Source of the DNA: Pseudomonadota bacterium
GTDB taxonomy: Bacteria > Pseudomonadota > Alphaproteobacteria > Rhizobiales > Rhizobiaceae
Length of the DNA: 5,764 nt
Assembly (NCBI GenBank): GCA_023393575.1
Contig: JAEWKX010000066.1
Coordinates: 1 to 5,764, forward strand
Direction of reading: 5' to 3'
Below the pieces are notes generated by a model. That model ran no database searches. It had not been told where the DNA came from and saw nothing but the letters and a program-made list of their open reading frames with translations. Every line of letters begins with the position of its first letter. The first letter of the stretch is position 1. The translations under genes and the position numbers were made by a program. Below, piece after piece: positions 1-5,764 of the stretch.

Positions 1-297
1 CCACGGGGGAGGGCCGATGCCGCGACCGCGATGAAGGGAATAGACCGTCTTGTGATGATCATCGATGCGCTGGCGGAAGCGTACGATCATGTGCTTGTAG
101 AATGCGGACCGGCAGATCTGGAAGGCATCTCCCGCCTTTGCCGCGGCCTGCACGGGGAGATCATCTTCTCCGTCGGCAACCCTGCCGATGAGGCTTTTCT
201 CGATCAGTTGAAGGCGTTTGCCGAGGCCGGATATACCAACCTGCTCGTGATGCAGTCCGGCGGTGCGGTGTCCGGCCGACGCCAGCAGGCAGCGTGA
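1..297 (+). CDS. Exopolysaccharide transport / chain-length determinant protein, C-terminal end (partial)
   Basis: This is the 3' end of a longer gene. The frame is open from the first base, so the ATG at 31 is probably an internal methionine; 98 residues plus a TGA stop are visible. The piece looks like the end of the cytoplasmic ATPase-like domain of ExoP/GumC/Wzz proteins, inner-membrane proteins that control export and chain length of surface polysaccharide. The supporting pattern is an amphipathic helix, then YDHVLVECGPAD at visible residues 28-39, where BY-kinases have a YDxVIIDTPP Walker B strand, then two further hydrophobic strands (EIIFSVGNP and TNLLVMQSGG). The aspartate pair of Walker B is not kept, and the tail GRRQQAA has no tyrosine cluster, so tyrosine-kinase activity is doubtful. 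The Walker A motif, if present, lies outside the window. The gene converges on the acetyltransferase gene with a 27-bp gap. The family assignment is inferred from this fragment only. Confidence 0.62.
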   Translation, partial: PRGRADAATAMKGIDRLVMIIDALAEAYDHVLVECGPADLEGISRLCRGLHGEIIFSVGNPADEAFLDQLKAFAEAGYTNLLVMQSGGAVSGRRQQAA

Positions 298-324
298 CCG
301 GTTTCCCGTTCCGACCAATGCCAA

Positions 325-1530
325 TCAAGGAAATGCGGTCCGCAACCGCTGCGCCAGCGAGTAGAGCGACGCGTTCTTCTTGACCGCCTTCTTCAGGCGC
401 GTTGCCGCAACAAGCACCGGCCCGGCGAGGGAGCCTTTCCAGGAGAGAGGCAGAAGGATGTCATAGGTGGTTGTCTCCTGCGTGCACCAACTGCGCTTGT
501 AGGGCTGGTCGCCGAGACCGAAGTCGAAGACGGTTGCACCCTCCCGGCAGGACTGTTCGATCATCAGCCAGAACAGCAGTTCGCCGGGGCTGGCGTCCGG
601 GCACAGCTTGTCGTCGATCGAACTGAACTGGCAAAGGACATGGCCGCGCTTCCGCGACAGGCCGCCGATGGCGACGATTCTTCCCTCATGCTCACCACAC
701 AGCCGCAGTGCATGCAGGCGCAGGGGGAAATCCGGTCCGGTTTCGGAGCGGTCCACGAGATCGTGAAAGAAGCTCCGTACTTCGGCCGGACGGAAGACAT
801 CCCGTAGCCCGAAGCTCGCCAGCCGCTCGGACTTCTGTCGGAAGAACAGCTCGAGCAGTTCGTGCTGTTCCTGCCGGTTTGTCGGGCAGTCGTGGTCGAA
901 GCCGCCCACCGCCTCCAGCCTGCGGCATTGATTCCGGAACCGTTTGCGCCGGGTCTTGGCGTTGAGCTGTGCGACGGTCTCGTCCATCGTGGCCCGGAGC
1001 GGCAACTGAAACGAGTGGTCCGGATGCTCGACCGTCATCAACTTCCGCAACGGATGCGGCGATCCGCCGAGCGAAGCCGGCAGTGTGTCGAGGAGAAGAA
1101 TATCCGCATGTGCTGCCAGCGCCCGGCGCATGGAGGCAATGAGGCTGCCCGCCTGTCCGTCATCCGGTTCCGGGAAATCGTCGCTGAACAGGCCGGTGTT
1201 CAGGTTGTTGAAGCGTTCGCCGGGAAACCGTGCGAGGCGCAACCCGAACCGGTGGACGATTTCGAGCGGCAGCAGCATCACCGTGCGGCCGGCATGGCGT
1301 CCCCGCAGGATCAGCGGTATCAGACGCCGCGCCTGCCACCAGGCGCAAGCCCAGTCGAAGCTCTGGTGGAGAGAGTTGCATGACAGATCGGCAAGGTGGC
1401 GCCACTCCGCCTCGACCAGCGCCGGTGCGGTGACGACGTCGAAGGTCACCGCTCCAGGCTCGGGAGGCGGCGGTGCACGATGTGATGGGCTTTCCAGATC
1501 AAGCATAGCCTGGACGTTCCGACCCGGCAT
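325..1530 (-). CDS. GNAT-fold N-acetyltransferase, CelD/BcsL-like
   Basis: This is a 401-residue soluble protein of the two-lobed GNAT family (Acetyltransf_6 type, related to FemAB-like and CelD/BcsL proteins). Family members transfer an acyl group to an amine and often sit in polysaccharide or cellulose loci; the substrate here is unknown. The N-terminal half contains LHQSFDWACAWW (54-65) and ERFNNLNTGLF (105-115). The C-terminal half contains the basic helix AKTRRKRFRNQCRR (191-204), a strand-rich core with RIVAIGG (284-290), then GELLFW (316-321) and the family hallmark FDFGLGDQPYKRSWC (335-349). There is no signal peptide or clear membrane segment, so a cytoplasmic location is likely. The start at 1530 has only a weak upstream purine stretch (GGGTAG, 1535-1540); a start at Met9 (1506) is possible. 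A proline run follows at residues 20-25. The gene ends 27 bp from the convergent ExoP-like gene, which fits a role in surface polysaccharide, but that role is inferred. Confidence 0.8.
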   Translation of the reverse strand: MPGRNVQAMLDLESPSHRAPPPPEPGAVTFDVVTAPALVEAEWRHLADLSCNSLHQSFDWACAWWQARRLIPLILRGRHAGRTVMLLPLEIVHRFGLRLARFPGERFNNLNTGLFSDDFPEPDDGQAGSLIASMRRALAAHADILLLDTLPASLGGSPHPLRKLMTVEHPDHSFQLPLRATMDETVAQLNAKTRRKRFRNQCRRLEAVGGFDHDCPTNRQEQHELLELFFRQKSERLASFGLRDVFRPAEVRSFFHDLVDRSETGPDFPLRLHALRLCGEHEGRIVAIGGLSRKRGHVLCQFSSIDDKLCPDASPGELLFWLMIEQSCREGATVFDFGLGDQPYKRSWCTQETTTYDILLPLSWKGSLAGPVLVAATRLKKAVKKNASLYSLAQRLRTAFP

Positions 1531-1650
1531 GTCGCTACCCGTGAGTTATGGACGGCAAAGGATAGGACGATATCGCTTGAAGCGAGTTTACGGGAGCTTT
1601 CGCGCAAGGGAACTTTGGCGACTGTGGTTAACCGGCGGAAAATTTCCGTC
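1531..1650. other. Intergenic region upstream of the acetyltransferase gene
   Basis: This 120-bp stretch lies between the DUF2842 stop and the acetyltransferase start, both on the minus strand, and should hold the acetyltransferase promoter. I see no convincing -35/-10 pair. It does hold three short perfect palindromes: CGCTTGAAGCG (1574-1584), GGTTAACC (1626-1633) and CGGAAAATTTCCG (1636-1648). No good intrinsic terminator for the DUF2842 gene is visible, because the last palindrome lacks room for a hairpin loop without melting its A/T pairs. Confidence 0.5.
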
Positions 1651-1866
1651 TCAGTCGCCCCGGCGCACGGGGCCCGCCATCCATTTGATGATGAACATCG
1701 CCGGCAGGATCCATAGAAGACCGGAGAACAGGAAATACAGCAGGTGCACCCACCACGGATAGGTGGCGAGCGTCAGCGTTGCGATCGTGGTGGCGACGAG
1801 CGCATAGACGATCACCAGGATGATGATCAGGATCGTTCCGATGAAGCTCCGCAGCCGTGGCGGCAT
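1651..1866 (-). CDS. DUF2842 family small membrane protein
   Basis: This is a 71-residue protein with a basic start (MPPRLRSF) and two hydrophobic segments, roughly residues 8-31 (a run of Ile/Leu/Val/Ala) and 39-61 (WWVHLLYFLFSGLLWILPAM). It ends in KWMAGPVRRGD. The length, the two helices and the PWW...GLLWILPA...IKWM pattern fit DUF2842, an uncharacterised family of alphaproteobacterial inner-membrane proteins. The start at 1866 is chosen because GGGAG (1873-1877) sits six bases upstream. The same frame stays open far upstream, antisense to ctaA, but that extension is low-complexity and charged and looks like a shadow. The gene is divergent from ctaA, 144 bp apart start to start. A role near the respiratory chain can be guessed only from that neighbourhood; no function is established. 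Confidence 0.82.
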   Translation of the reverse strand: MPPRLRSFIGTILIIILVIVYALVATTIATLTLATYPWWVHLLYFLFSGLLWILPAMFIIKWMAGPVRRGD

Positions 1867-1872
1867 TCTTTT

Positions 1873-1877
1873 CTCCC
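1873..1877 (-). promoter_or_regulatory. Ribosome binding site of the DUF2842 gene
   Basis: GGGAG on the minus strand, six bases before the ATG at 1866. It decides the short 71-residue start against the long open frame that continues upstream. Confidence 0.7.
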
Positions 1878-1964
1878 GATATCTGCGCCTGAAACCGCCG
1901 CGACGGCATGCCGCAAAGCGCGAGGGCTTGTTTTGCATGGGAGCATGGGGCAAATCAACGCCTG

Positions 1965-1979
1965 AAAATGGGGCATTTT
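1965..1979. promoter_or_regulatory. Perfect palindrome in the DUF2842/ctaA divergent region (candidate operator)
   Basis: AAAATG-GGG-CATTTT is a perfect inverted repeat with 6-bp arms and a 3-bp centre, lying 31 bp before the ctaA ATG in the 144-bp region shared with the divergent DUF2842 gene. ATGGGGCA occurs within it (1968-1975) and again at 1945-1952, 23 bp apart, with a partial copy GCATGGG at 1935-1941. Position and symmetry suit a dimeric regulator, but I do not recognise the motif as belonging to a known one. It could also form a weak hairpin in the ctaA leader. Confidence 0.35.
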
Positions 1980-2000
1980 GACTGCCTCGCCATTTCCCCC

Positions 2001-2005
2001 AGGAG
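2001..2005 (+). promoter_or_regulatory. Ribosome binding site of ctaA
   Basis: AGGAG, five bases before the ATG at 2011. It decides this start over an in-frame TTG at 1978 that would add 11 residues. Confidence 0.8.
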
Positions 2006-2010
2006 TGACG

Positions 2011-3111
2011 ATGTCGACGGCCGGCGTAACAGCAGTGGAAATCTTCGGGCGAACACGGAAGCGCGAGCGCGATCGCAAGCTGGTGCGGATCTGGCTCGGC
2101 TTCGTAATCTTCACGCTGTTCTGTCTCGTCATCGTCGGTGGCGCCACGCGTCTGACCGGCTCGGGTCTGTCGATCACCGAATGGAAGCCGATCCATGGGG
2201 CGATCCCGCCACTCTCCGTCGAGGAGTGGCAGGAGGAGTTCGATCTCTACAAGCGCATCCCGCAATACCAGGAGATCAACAAGGGCATGACGCTGGAGGA
2301 GTTCAAGGGCATCTTCTGGTGGGAGTGGGTGCATCGCTTCCTGGCCCGCGCGATCGGCGTCGTCTTTGCCCTGCCGCTCCTCTTCTTCTGGCTGACGGGG
2401 CGGATCGAGCGCCGCATCCGCCGACCGCTCGTGGGGCTTCTGGCGCTGGGTGGCTTCCAGGGCTTCATCGGCTGGTGGATGGTGTCCTCCGGCCTGAGCA
2501 AGCTGACCAGCGTCTCGCAGTACCGGCTTGCCGTCCATCTGACCATCGCCTGCCTGATCTTCGCGGCCTGCGTCTGGATCATGCGCGGGCTCTCGCCCCA
2601 CAGCGACGACCATGCGCCCGCCGGACGGGGCAGGGCCGGCGCCAGCGCCGTGGCCGTCCTCTGTCTGGTCCAGATCTATCTCGGCGCGCTCGTGGCCGGC
2701 CTCGACGCGGGCATGAGCTACAACACCTGGCCGCTGATGGACGGTGCCATCGTCCCCGGTGGCCTCTTCGTTCAGGAGCCCTGGTCGATCAACCTGTTCG
2801 AGAACCCGAAGACGGTGCAGTTCGTGCACCGTATGGGGGCCTACACGCTGCTCCTGGTGGCCCTCTGGCACATGGTGACGATGCTGCGGGACGCGCCGGG
2901 TACGACCCACATGCGCCGCTCGGTGGTGCTGTTCGGCCTGATCCTGCTCCAGGCGGCGATCGGCGTGATGACGCTCCTGTCGCAGGTCCACCTCCACACG
3001 GCGCTCGCCCACCAGGGCATGGCGCTGATCGTCCTGGGCTTCGCGATCGCCCACTGGCGGGGCTTTGTCGGGGAATATCCCCGCGAGGTGGCGGTGGAAG
3101 TCGGGAGCTGA
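2011..3111 (+). CDS. ctaA: Heme A synthase (Cox15/CtaA)
   Basis: Heme A synthase is an inner-membrane enzyme that oxidises the C8 methyl of heme O to the formyl group of heme A, the cofactor of aa3-type cytochrome c oxidase. It works after heme O synthase (CtaB). The 366-residue protein has about eight hydrophobic segments (near 27-44, 104-127, 139-159, 172-191, 209-230, 273-291, 303-323 and 331-349), matching the twofold four-helix design of the family. The four heme-ligand histidines are present: H108 (WEWVHR), H176 (LAVHL), H273 (FVHRMG) and H334 (LAHQG). The signature [18 protein letters not shown] (43-60) is intact. The first periplasmic loop has no cysteine, unlike the Bacillus-type enzyme with its cysteine pair, so this is the Cox15-like class of alphaproteobacteria and mitochondria. 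The start follows AGGAG. Other ctaB/ctaC/ctaD genes are not in the window. It is divergent from DUF2842 and converges on argC with a 61-bp gap. Confidence 0.96.
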   Translation: MSTAGVTAVEIFGRTRKRERDRKLVRIWLGFVIFTLFCLVIVGGATRLTGSGLSITEWKPIHGAIPPLSVEEWQEEFDLYKRIPQYQEINKGMTLEEFKGIFWWEWVHRFLARAIGVVFALPLLFFWLTGRIERRIRRPLVGLLALGGFQGFIGWWMVSSGLSKLTSVSQYRLAVHLTIACLIFAACVWIMRGLSPHSDDHAPAGRGRAGASAVAVLCLVQIYLGALVAGLDAGMSYNTWPLMDGAIVPGGLFVQEPWSINLFENPKTVQFVHRMGAYTLLLVALWHMVTMLRDAPGTTHMRRSVVLFGLILLQAAIGVMTLLSQVHLHTALAHQGMALIVLGFAIAHWRGFVGEYPREVAVEVGS

Positions 3112-3172
3112 CAAAGAACGACGGCCACGAGAGCGGCCTTTCTCAGGTCCTTCACCACGGAAGCCGAGGCAG

Positions 3173-4102
3173 TCACGCCGACAGCATGATGTCCATGTTC
3201 TGGACGGCGGCGCCCGAGGCACCCTTGCCGAGATTGTCGAGGACCGCGACCAGGTTGACGTGCTCGCCGCCGGGGCTGCCGAAGACGAAGAGCTTCATCG
3301 TGTCCTTGCCGGCCAGTTCCTCGGCATCGATGCGGGCGAGGGACTTCATCTCCTCCAGTCCGACCACCTCGACGATCTCCTGGCCGGCATAATGAGCCAC
3401 GAGTGCCTTGTGGATGCTCTCGCGCGTGAAACCGTTCTTCAGTCCATCGAGGAAGAGCGGAACCTGGACGATCATTCCCTGCGGGAAACGTCCGACAGAC
3501 GGCGAGAAGAGAGGCGCACGGTCGAGGAGGCCATGCACCGTCATCTCCGGCATATGCTTGTGCTTCAGGGACAGTCCATAAAGGAAGTGGTTCGCGGTGA
3601 TGGCGTCCTCGCGGGCCTGGTCTTCCATCTGCGCGATCATCTGCTTGCCGCCGCCGGTATAGCCGGAAACCGCCATGACGCTGACGGGATAGCCGTCGGG
3701 CAATATGCCCGCAGCCCTCAGCGGCCGGATCAGCCCGATCGCCCCGGTAGGGTAACAGCCGGGATTGGCAACGAATCGGGCGTCCCTGATTTTCGCTGCC
3801 TGTGCCTTGTCCATCTCCGCAAAACCGTAGGCCCAGTCCGGATCGACGCGATAGGCGGTCGAGGTGTCGATCACCCGTACATGATTGTTGCCGGAAAGCA
3901 TGCCGACAGCCTCGCGCGAGGCATCGTCGGGGAGACACAGGATGGCGATGTCGGCGCTGTTGAGCAGGTCCTCGCGCATCGCCGCATTGCGGCGCTCGGC
4001 TTCCGGAATGGACAATAGTTCGACATCGCGGCGGGCAGCCAGGCGCGTGCGGATCTGCAGACCCGTCGTGCCGTGTTCGCCGTCGATGAAGATCTTCGCC
4101 AT
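3173..4102 (-). CDS. argC: N-acetyl-gamma-glutamyl-phosphate reductase
   Basis: ArgC catalyses the NADPH-dependent reduction of N-acetyl-glutamyl-5-phosphate to the semialdehyde, the third step of arginine biosynthesis, in the cytoplasm. The 309-residue length fits the short (type 2) class. The N-terminal dinucleotide-binding start reads [14 protein letters not shown] (4-17). The catalytic cysteine is C116 in [13 protein letters not shown], and the histidine motif is KHKHMPEMT (180-188). The glycine-rich [10 protein letters not shown] (146-155) and the C-terminal [17 protein letters not shown] (291-307) are also family hallmarks. The start at 4102 has AGGA (4111-4114) eight bases upstream. 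It lies 66 bp downstream of speB on the same strand and is probably co-transcribed with it. No other arg genes are in the window, as expected where arginine genes are scattered. Nothing essential appears to be missing. Confidence 0.96.
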   Translation of the reverse strand: MAKIFIDGEHGTTGLQIRTRLAARRDVELLSIPEAERRNAAMREDLLNSADIAILCLPDDASREAVGMLSGNNHVRVIDTSTAYRVDPDWAYGFAEMDKAQAAKIRDARFVANPGCYPTGAIGLIRPLRAAGILPDGYPVSVMAVSGYTGGGKQMIAQMEDQAREDAITANHFLYGLSLKHKHMPEMTVHGLLDRAPLFSPSVGRFPQGMIVQVPLFLDGLKNGFTRESIHKALVAHYAGQEIVEVVGLEEMKSLARIDAEELAGKDTMKLFVFGSPGGEHVNLVAVLDNLGKGASGAAVQNMDIMLSA

Positions 4103-4130
4103 CTTTTCAGTCCTGTCTTTTCCGTTGTCC

Positions 4131-4163
4131 CGGGCGGCCGATCATTCTGCGCGCTTCCGCCCG
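4131..4163. repeat. 7-bp inverted repeat in the speB-argC spacer
   Basis: CGGGCGG (4131-4137) and CCGCCCG (4157-4163) are perfect inverted copies separated by 19 bp, filling half of the 66-bp spacer. The minus-strand transcript could form a GC-rich hairpin just after the speB stop. No run of T follows on that strand, so it is not a typical intrinsic terminator. It could be an RNA-stability or processing element, or chance in GC-rich DNA. A direct repeat CCGTTGT (4122-4128 and 4161-4167) is also present. Confidence 0.3.
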
Positions 4164-4168
4164 TTGTT

Positions 4169-5122
4169 TCAACGCCCTTCGGAAAGCCGCTCGGCTCTCA
4201 GCCCGAGCATATACATGGCGACCGTGGCGCCAGCAATGGCGGTCACGTCGGCATGATCGTAGGCCGGTGCCACCTCCACCACGTCGGCGCCGCGGATATC
4301 CAGCCCCTGGAGCTTGCGCAGCACGGAAAGGATCTTCGCGGTCGATGGCCCGCCCGCGACCGGTGTTCCGGTGCCGGGCGCGAAGGCCGGATCGAGGCAG
4401 TCGATGTCGAAGGTGAGATAGCAGGCCACCCCTTGCGTATGCCGCAGGATGGTGTCGGCAATGTCTCCTGCCGTCATTTCCTCCACCTCGTGCCCGGGGA
4501 CGATGCGGATGCCGCAATCTTCCGGCGCATGGGTGCGGATGCCGATCTGGATCGAGCGGCTGGGATCGATCAGGCCTTCGCGAGCAGCACGTGCGACGAA
4601 GGAGCCGTGGTCGATGCGGCTGTTGTCGTCGAACCAGGTGTCCTGATGCGCGTCGAACTGGACGAGCGCCAGCGGGCCGTGTCTGGCCACATGTGCCTTC
4701 AGGAGCGGCCATGTGATGAAATGGTCGCCGCCCAGCGTGAGCAGGAAGGCGCCGTCGGCGATGAGGGCTGCGGCCTCCCGCTCGATCGCCGCGGGTGTCT
4801 TTTGATGATTGCCGTAGTCGAGCAGGCAGTCGCCGTAGTCCACGACCGCCATCTCGGCGAACAGGTCGCGCCCAAAGGGATATTGCGGATCATTGTCGAA
4901 GATCGCCGATGCGCGACGGATCGCCTGCGGCCCGAAGCGGGCACCGGGGCGGTTGGACGTGGCCGCGTCGAAGGGAATGCCCCAGACCACCACGTCGGCC
5001 CCGCTTACGTCCTTGCTGAACCGCCGGCGCATGAAGGAAAGAGCACCCGCATAGGTCGGATCGGTGGCCGCGGAGGTAGGGTGCGTCGCGGTGAAGGCGT
5101 GGTCGATGGTCTTTCCGGGCAT
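4169..5122 (-). CDS. speB: Agmatinase (ureohydrolase family)
   Basis: SpeB hydrolyses agmatine to putrescine and urea, part of the arginine decarboxylase route to polyamines, in the cytoplasm. The 317-residue protein carries the complete two-manganese site of the arginase/agmatinase fold: H134 (LGGDHF), D157/H159/D161 (FDAHQDTW) and D239/D241 (FDIDCLDPAFAPGTGTP). VVWGIPFDAATSNRPGAR (45-62) is a typical agmatinase start of the fold. The start MPGKTIDHAF at 5122 is chosen because rhizobial homologues, as I recall them, begin (M)xxKTIDHAFTA. The open frame extends 33 codons upstream to 5221, but that stretch runs back through the rpsI terminator and is not coding-like. The ribosome binding site is weak (AGG about ten bases upstream). 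Related ureohydrolases acting on guanidinobutyrate or other guanidino compounds share these motifs, so agmatine is the likely but unproven substrate. It is followed by argC after 66 bp. Confidence 0.9.
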   Translation of the reverse strand: MPGKTIDHAFTATHPTSAATDPTYAGALSFMRRRFSKDVSGADVVVWGIPFDAATSNRPGARFGPQAIRRASAIFDNDPQYPFGRDLFAEMAVVDYGDCLLDYGNHQKTPAAIEREAAALIADGAFLLTLGGDHFITWPLLKAHVARHGPLALVQFDAHQDTWFDDNSRIDHGSFVARAAREGLIDPSRSIQIGIRTHAPEDCGIRIVPGHEVEEMTAGDIADTILRHTQGVACYLTFDIDCLDPAFAPGTGTPVAGGPSTAKILSVLRKLQGLDIRGADVVEVAPAYDHADVTAIAGATVAMYMLGLRAERLSEGR

Positions 5123-5180
5123 GACGCGCGAAACCTGTTGGAACGAGTTGGAGCGGAATCTTGAACGACGGCAGCCAAAA

Positions 5181-5212
5181 AGAAAAGGCGGAGCCGAGGC
5201 CCCGCCTTTTCT
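5181..5212 (-). terminator. Intrinsic terminator downstream of rpsI
   Basis: A 14-bp stem (5181-5194 with 5199-5212) closes a 4-base loop. The single A/C mismatch on the plus strand becomes a G-U pair in the minus-strand RNA. On the minus strand the stem ends TTTTCT and is followed by TTTT, a good U tract. It starts 22 bases after the rpsI stop and should end the rplM-rpsI transcript before speB. The A-rich opposite flank gives it little or no bidirectional use, and the plus strand has no convergent gene here. Confidence 0.9.
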
Positions 5213-5234
5213 GAATTCCAAAATCCGGCAGCGA

Positions 5235-5702
5235 TCAGCGCTTGGAGAACTGGAACGAACGACGGGCCTTGGCCTTGCCGTACTTCTTGCGTTCGACGAC
5301 GCGCGAGTCGCGGGTCAGGAAGCCACCCTTCTTGAGGACCGAGCGCAGGCCCGGTTCGAAATAGGTGAGGGCCTTGGAGACGCCATGGCGAACGGCGCCG
5401 GCCTGACCGGAGAGACCACCGCCGGCAACCGTGGCGACGATGTCGAACTGGCCGGTACGGGCTGCGGCAACGAGCGGCTGCTGCAGGATCATCTGCAGGA
5501 CCGGCCGCGCGAAATAGGCGGAGAAGTCCTTGCCGTTGATGATGATCTTGCCCGAGCCGGCCTTGACCCATACGCGGGCGACGGCATTCTTGCGCTTGCC
5601 GGTCGCGTAGGAGCGGCCCTGTGCATCGACCTTGCGGACGTGAACCGGAGCCTGGTTTTCGGCCGCCGGAGCGAGATCCTTCAGAGAGGAGAGATCGGCC
5701 AT
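5235..5702 (-). CDS. rpsI: 30S ribosomal protein S9
   Basis: S9 is a small-subunit protein whose C-terminal tail reaches the P-site tRNA. The 155-residue protein has an N-terminal extension of about 30 residues before the conserved [16 protein letters not shown] (31-46); E. coli S9 is shorter (130 residues), while alphaproteobacterial S9 commonly has this extension. The family signature [19 protein letters not shown] (94-112) is intact, and the basic tail ends FQFSKR with the conserved terminal Ser-Lys-Arg. The start at 5702 is two bases after the rplM stop, with its ribosome binding site inside the rplM coding end. This is the classic rplM-rpsI operon, ended by the terminator at 5181-5212. 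Confidence 0.98.
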   Translation of the reverse strand: MADLSSLKDLAPAAENQAPVHVRKVDAQGRSYATGKRKNAVARVWVKAGSGKIIINGKDFSAYFARPVLQMILQQPLVAAARTGQFDIVATVAGGGLSGQAGAVRHGVSKALTYFEPGLRSVLKKGGFLTRDSRVVERKKYGKAKARRSFQFSKR

Positions 5703-5704
5703 TA

Positions 5705-5764
5705 TCAGGCGCTCCTTACGTTCTTCTTGTTCAGCGATGCCACGTCGAGAGCGACCGGCTGCTG
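5705..5764 (-). CDS. rplM: 50S ribosomal protein L13, C-terminal end (partial)
   Basis: The last 19 codons and the TGA stop of a minus-strand gene are visible; the encoded end reads [19 protein letters not shown]. This matches the alphaproteobacterial L13 C-terminus (QPVxLDVASLNRKN type), and the position directly before rpsI, two bases apart, is the standard bacterial order. The rest of the gene lies outside the window. L13 is an early-assembling large-subunit protein. Confidence 0.9.
   Translation of the reverse strand, partial: QQPVALDVASLNKKNVRSA
5712..5717 (-). promoter_or_regulatory. Ribosome binding site of rpsI inside the rplM end
   Basis: AAGGAG on the minus strand, nine bases before the rpsI ATG and overlapping the last rplM codons. 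The overlap suggests tight translational linkage of L13 and S9. Confidence 0.8.

Noticed and set aside
1978..2010. TTG start for ctaA adding 11 residues
   Set aside because: No ribosome binding site is placed for it, while AGGAG lies five bases before the ATG at 2011.
3112..3172. Possible bidirectional terminator between ctaA and argC (GGCC at 3123-3126 and 3135-3138 followed by TTT)
   Set aside because: The stem is only 4 bp with no inner pairing and the T run is broken. It is too weak to call.
1867..3222. Very long minus-strand open frame antisense to ctaA, continuous with the DUF2842 frame
   Set aside because: The extension is rich in Arg, Asp, Glu, His and Gln with no domain pattern, overlaps an unmistakable ctaA, and DUF2842 has its own ribosome binding site at 1873-1877. 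It is a GC-driven shadow.
1908..3392. Long plus-strand open frame overlapping ctaA and the argC end in another frame
   Set aside because: It is a frame shadow of ctaA, with low-complexity Arg/Gly/Ala/Pro-rich translation and no recognisable motif.
5156..5160. GAATC, a CcrM (GANTC) methylation site before speB
   Set aside because: A single 5-bp degenerate site is expected by chance and does not show cell-cycle control.
4073..5164. Long plus-strand open frame antisense to speB
   Set aside because: It is the complement of a well-supported agmatinase gene, with no domain-like pattern of its own.

Overview
The window is a GC-rich stretch of chromosome from an alphaproteobacterium, most likely of the Rhizobiales and probably Rhizobiaceae. 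The evidence is the gene content: a Cox15-like CtaA, a 155-residue S9 with an alphaproteobacterial N-terminal extension, a short (type 2) ArgC, a rhizobial-type SpeB and a DUF2842 protein. The order rplM-rpsI-speB-argC, facing ctaA, resembles the Sinorhizobium/Rhizobium arrangement as I remember it. I cannot fix the genus by eye.

Layout. Bases 1-297 (+) hold the 3' end of an exopolysaccharide-transport/chain-length protein of the ExoP/Wzz class. Bases 325-1530 (-) hold a converging GNAT-fold acetyltransferase of the CelD/BcsL type, often linked to extracellular polysaccharide loci. After a gene-free 120 bp come a 71-residue two-helix membrane protein (DUF2842, 1651-1866, -) and, divergent from it, ctaA (heme A synthase, 2011-3111, +). 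The 144 bp between these two starts carries a 15-bp palindrome and ATGGGG repeats that could be an operator. ctaA converges on argC (3173-4102, -). Upstream of argC on the same strand are speB (4169-5122), a strong intrinsic terminator (5181-5212), rpsI (5235-5702) and the last codons of rplM (5705-5764).

How the genes relate. There are three blocks. Block one is surface polysaccharide (the ExoP-like end and the acetyltransferase). Block two is respiratory-chain assembly: CtaA converts heme O to heme A for the aa3 oxidase, and the DUF2842 protein is an uncharacterised membrane neighbour. Block three is translation (L13-S9) followed, beyond a terminator, by nitrogen/arginine metabolism: ArgC makes an arginine precursor and SpeB converts an arginine derivative to a polyamine.

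This is mostly ordinary conserved core genome. I found no mobile element, CRISPR array, RNA gene or defence system. The points most worth a second look are the divergent DUF2842/ctaA regulatory region, the degenerate C-terminus of the ExoP-like protein, and two start-site traps (ctaA and speB).
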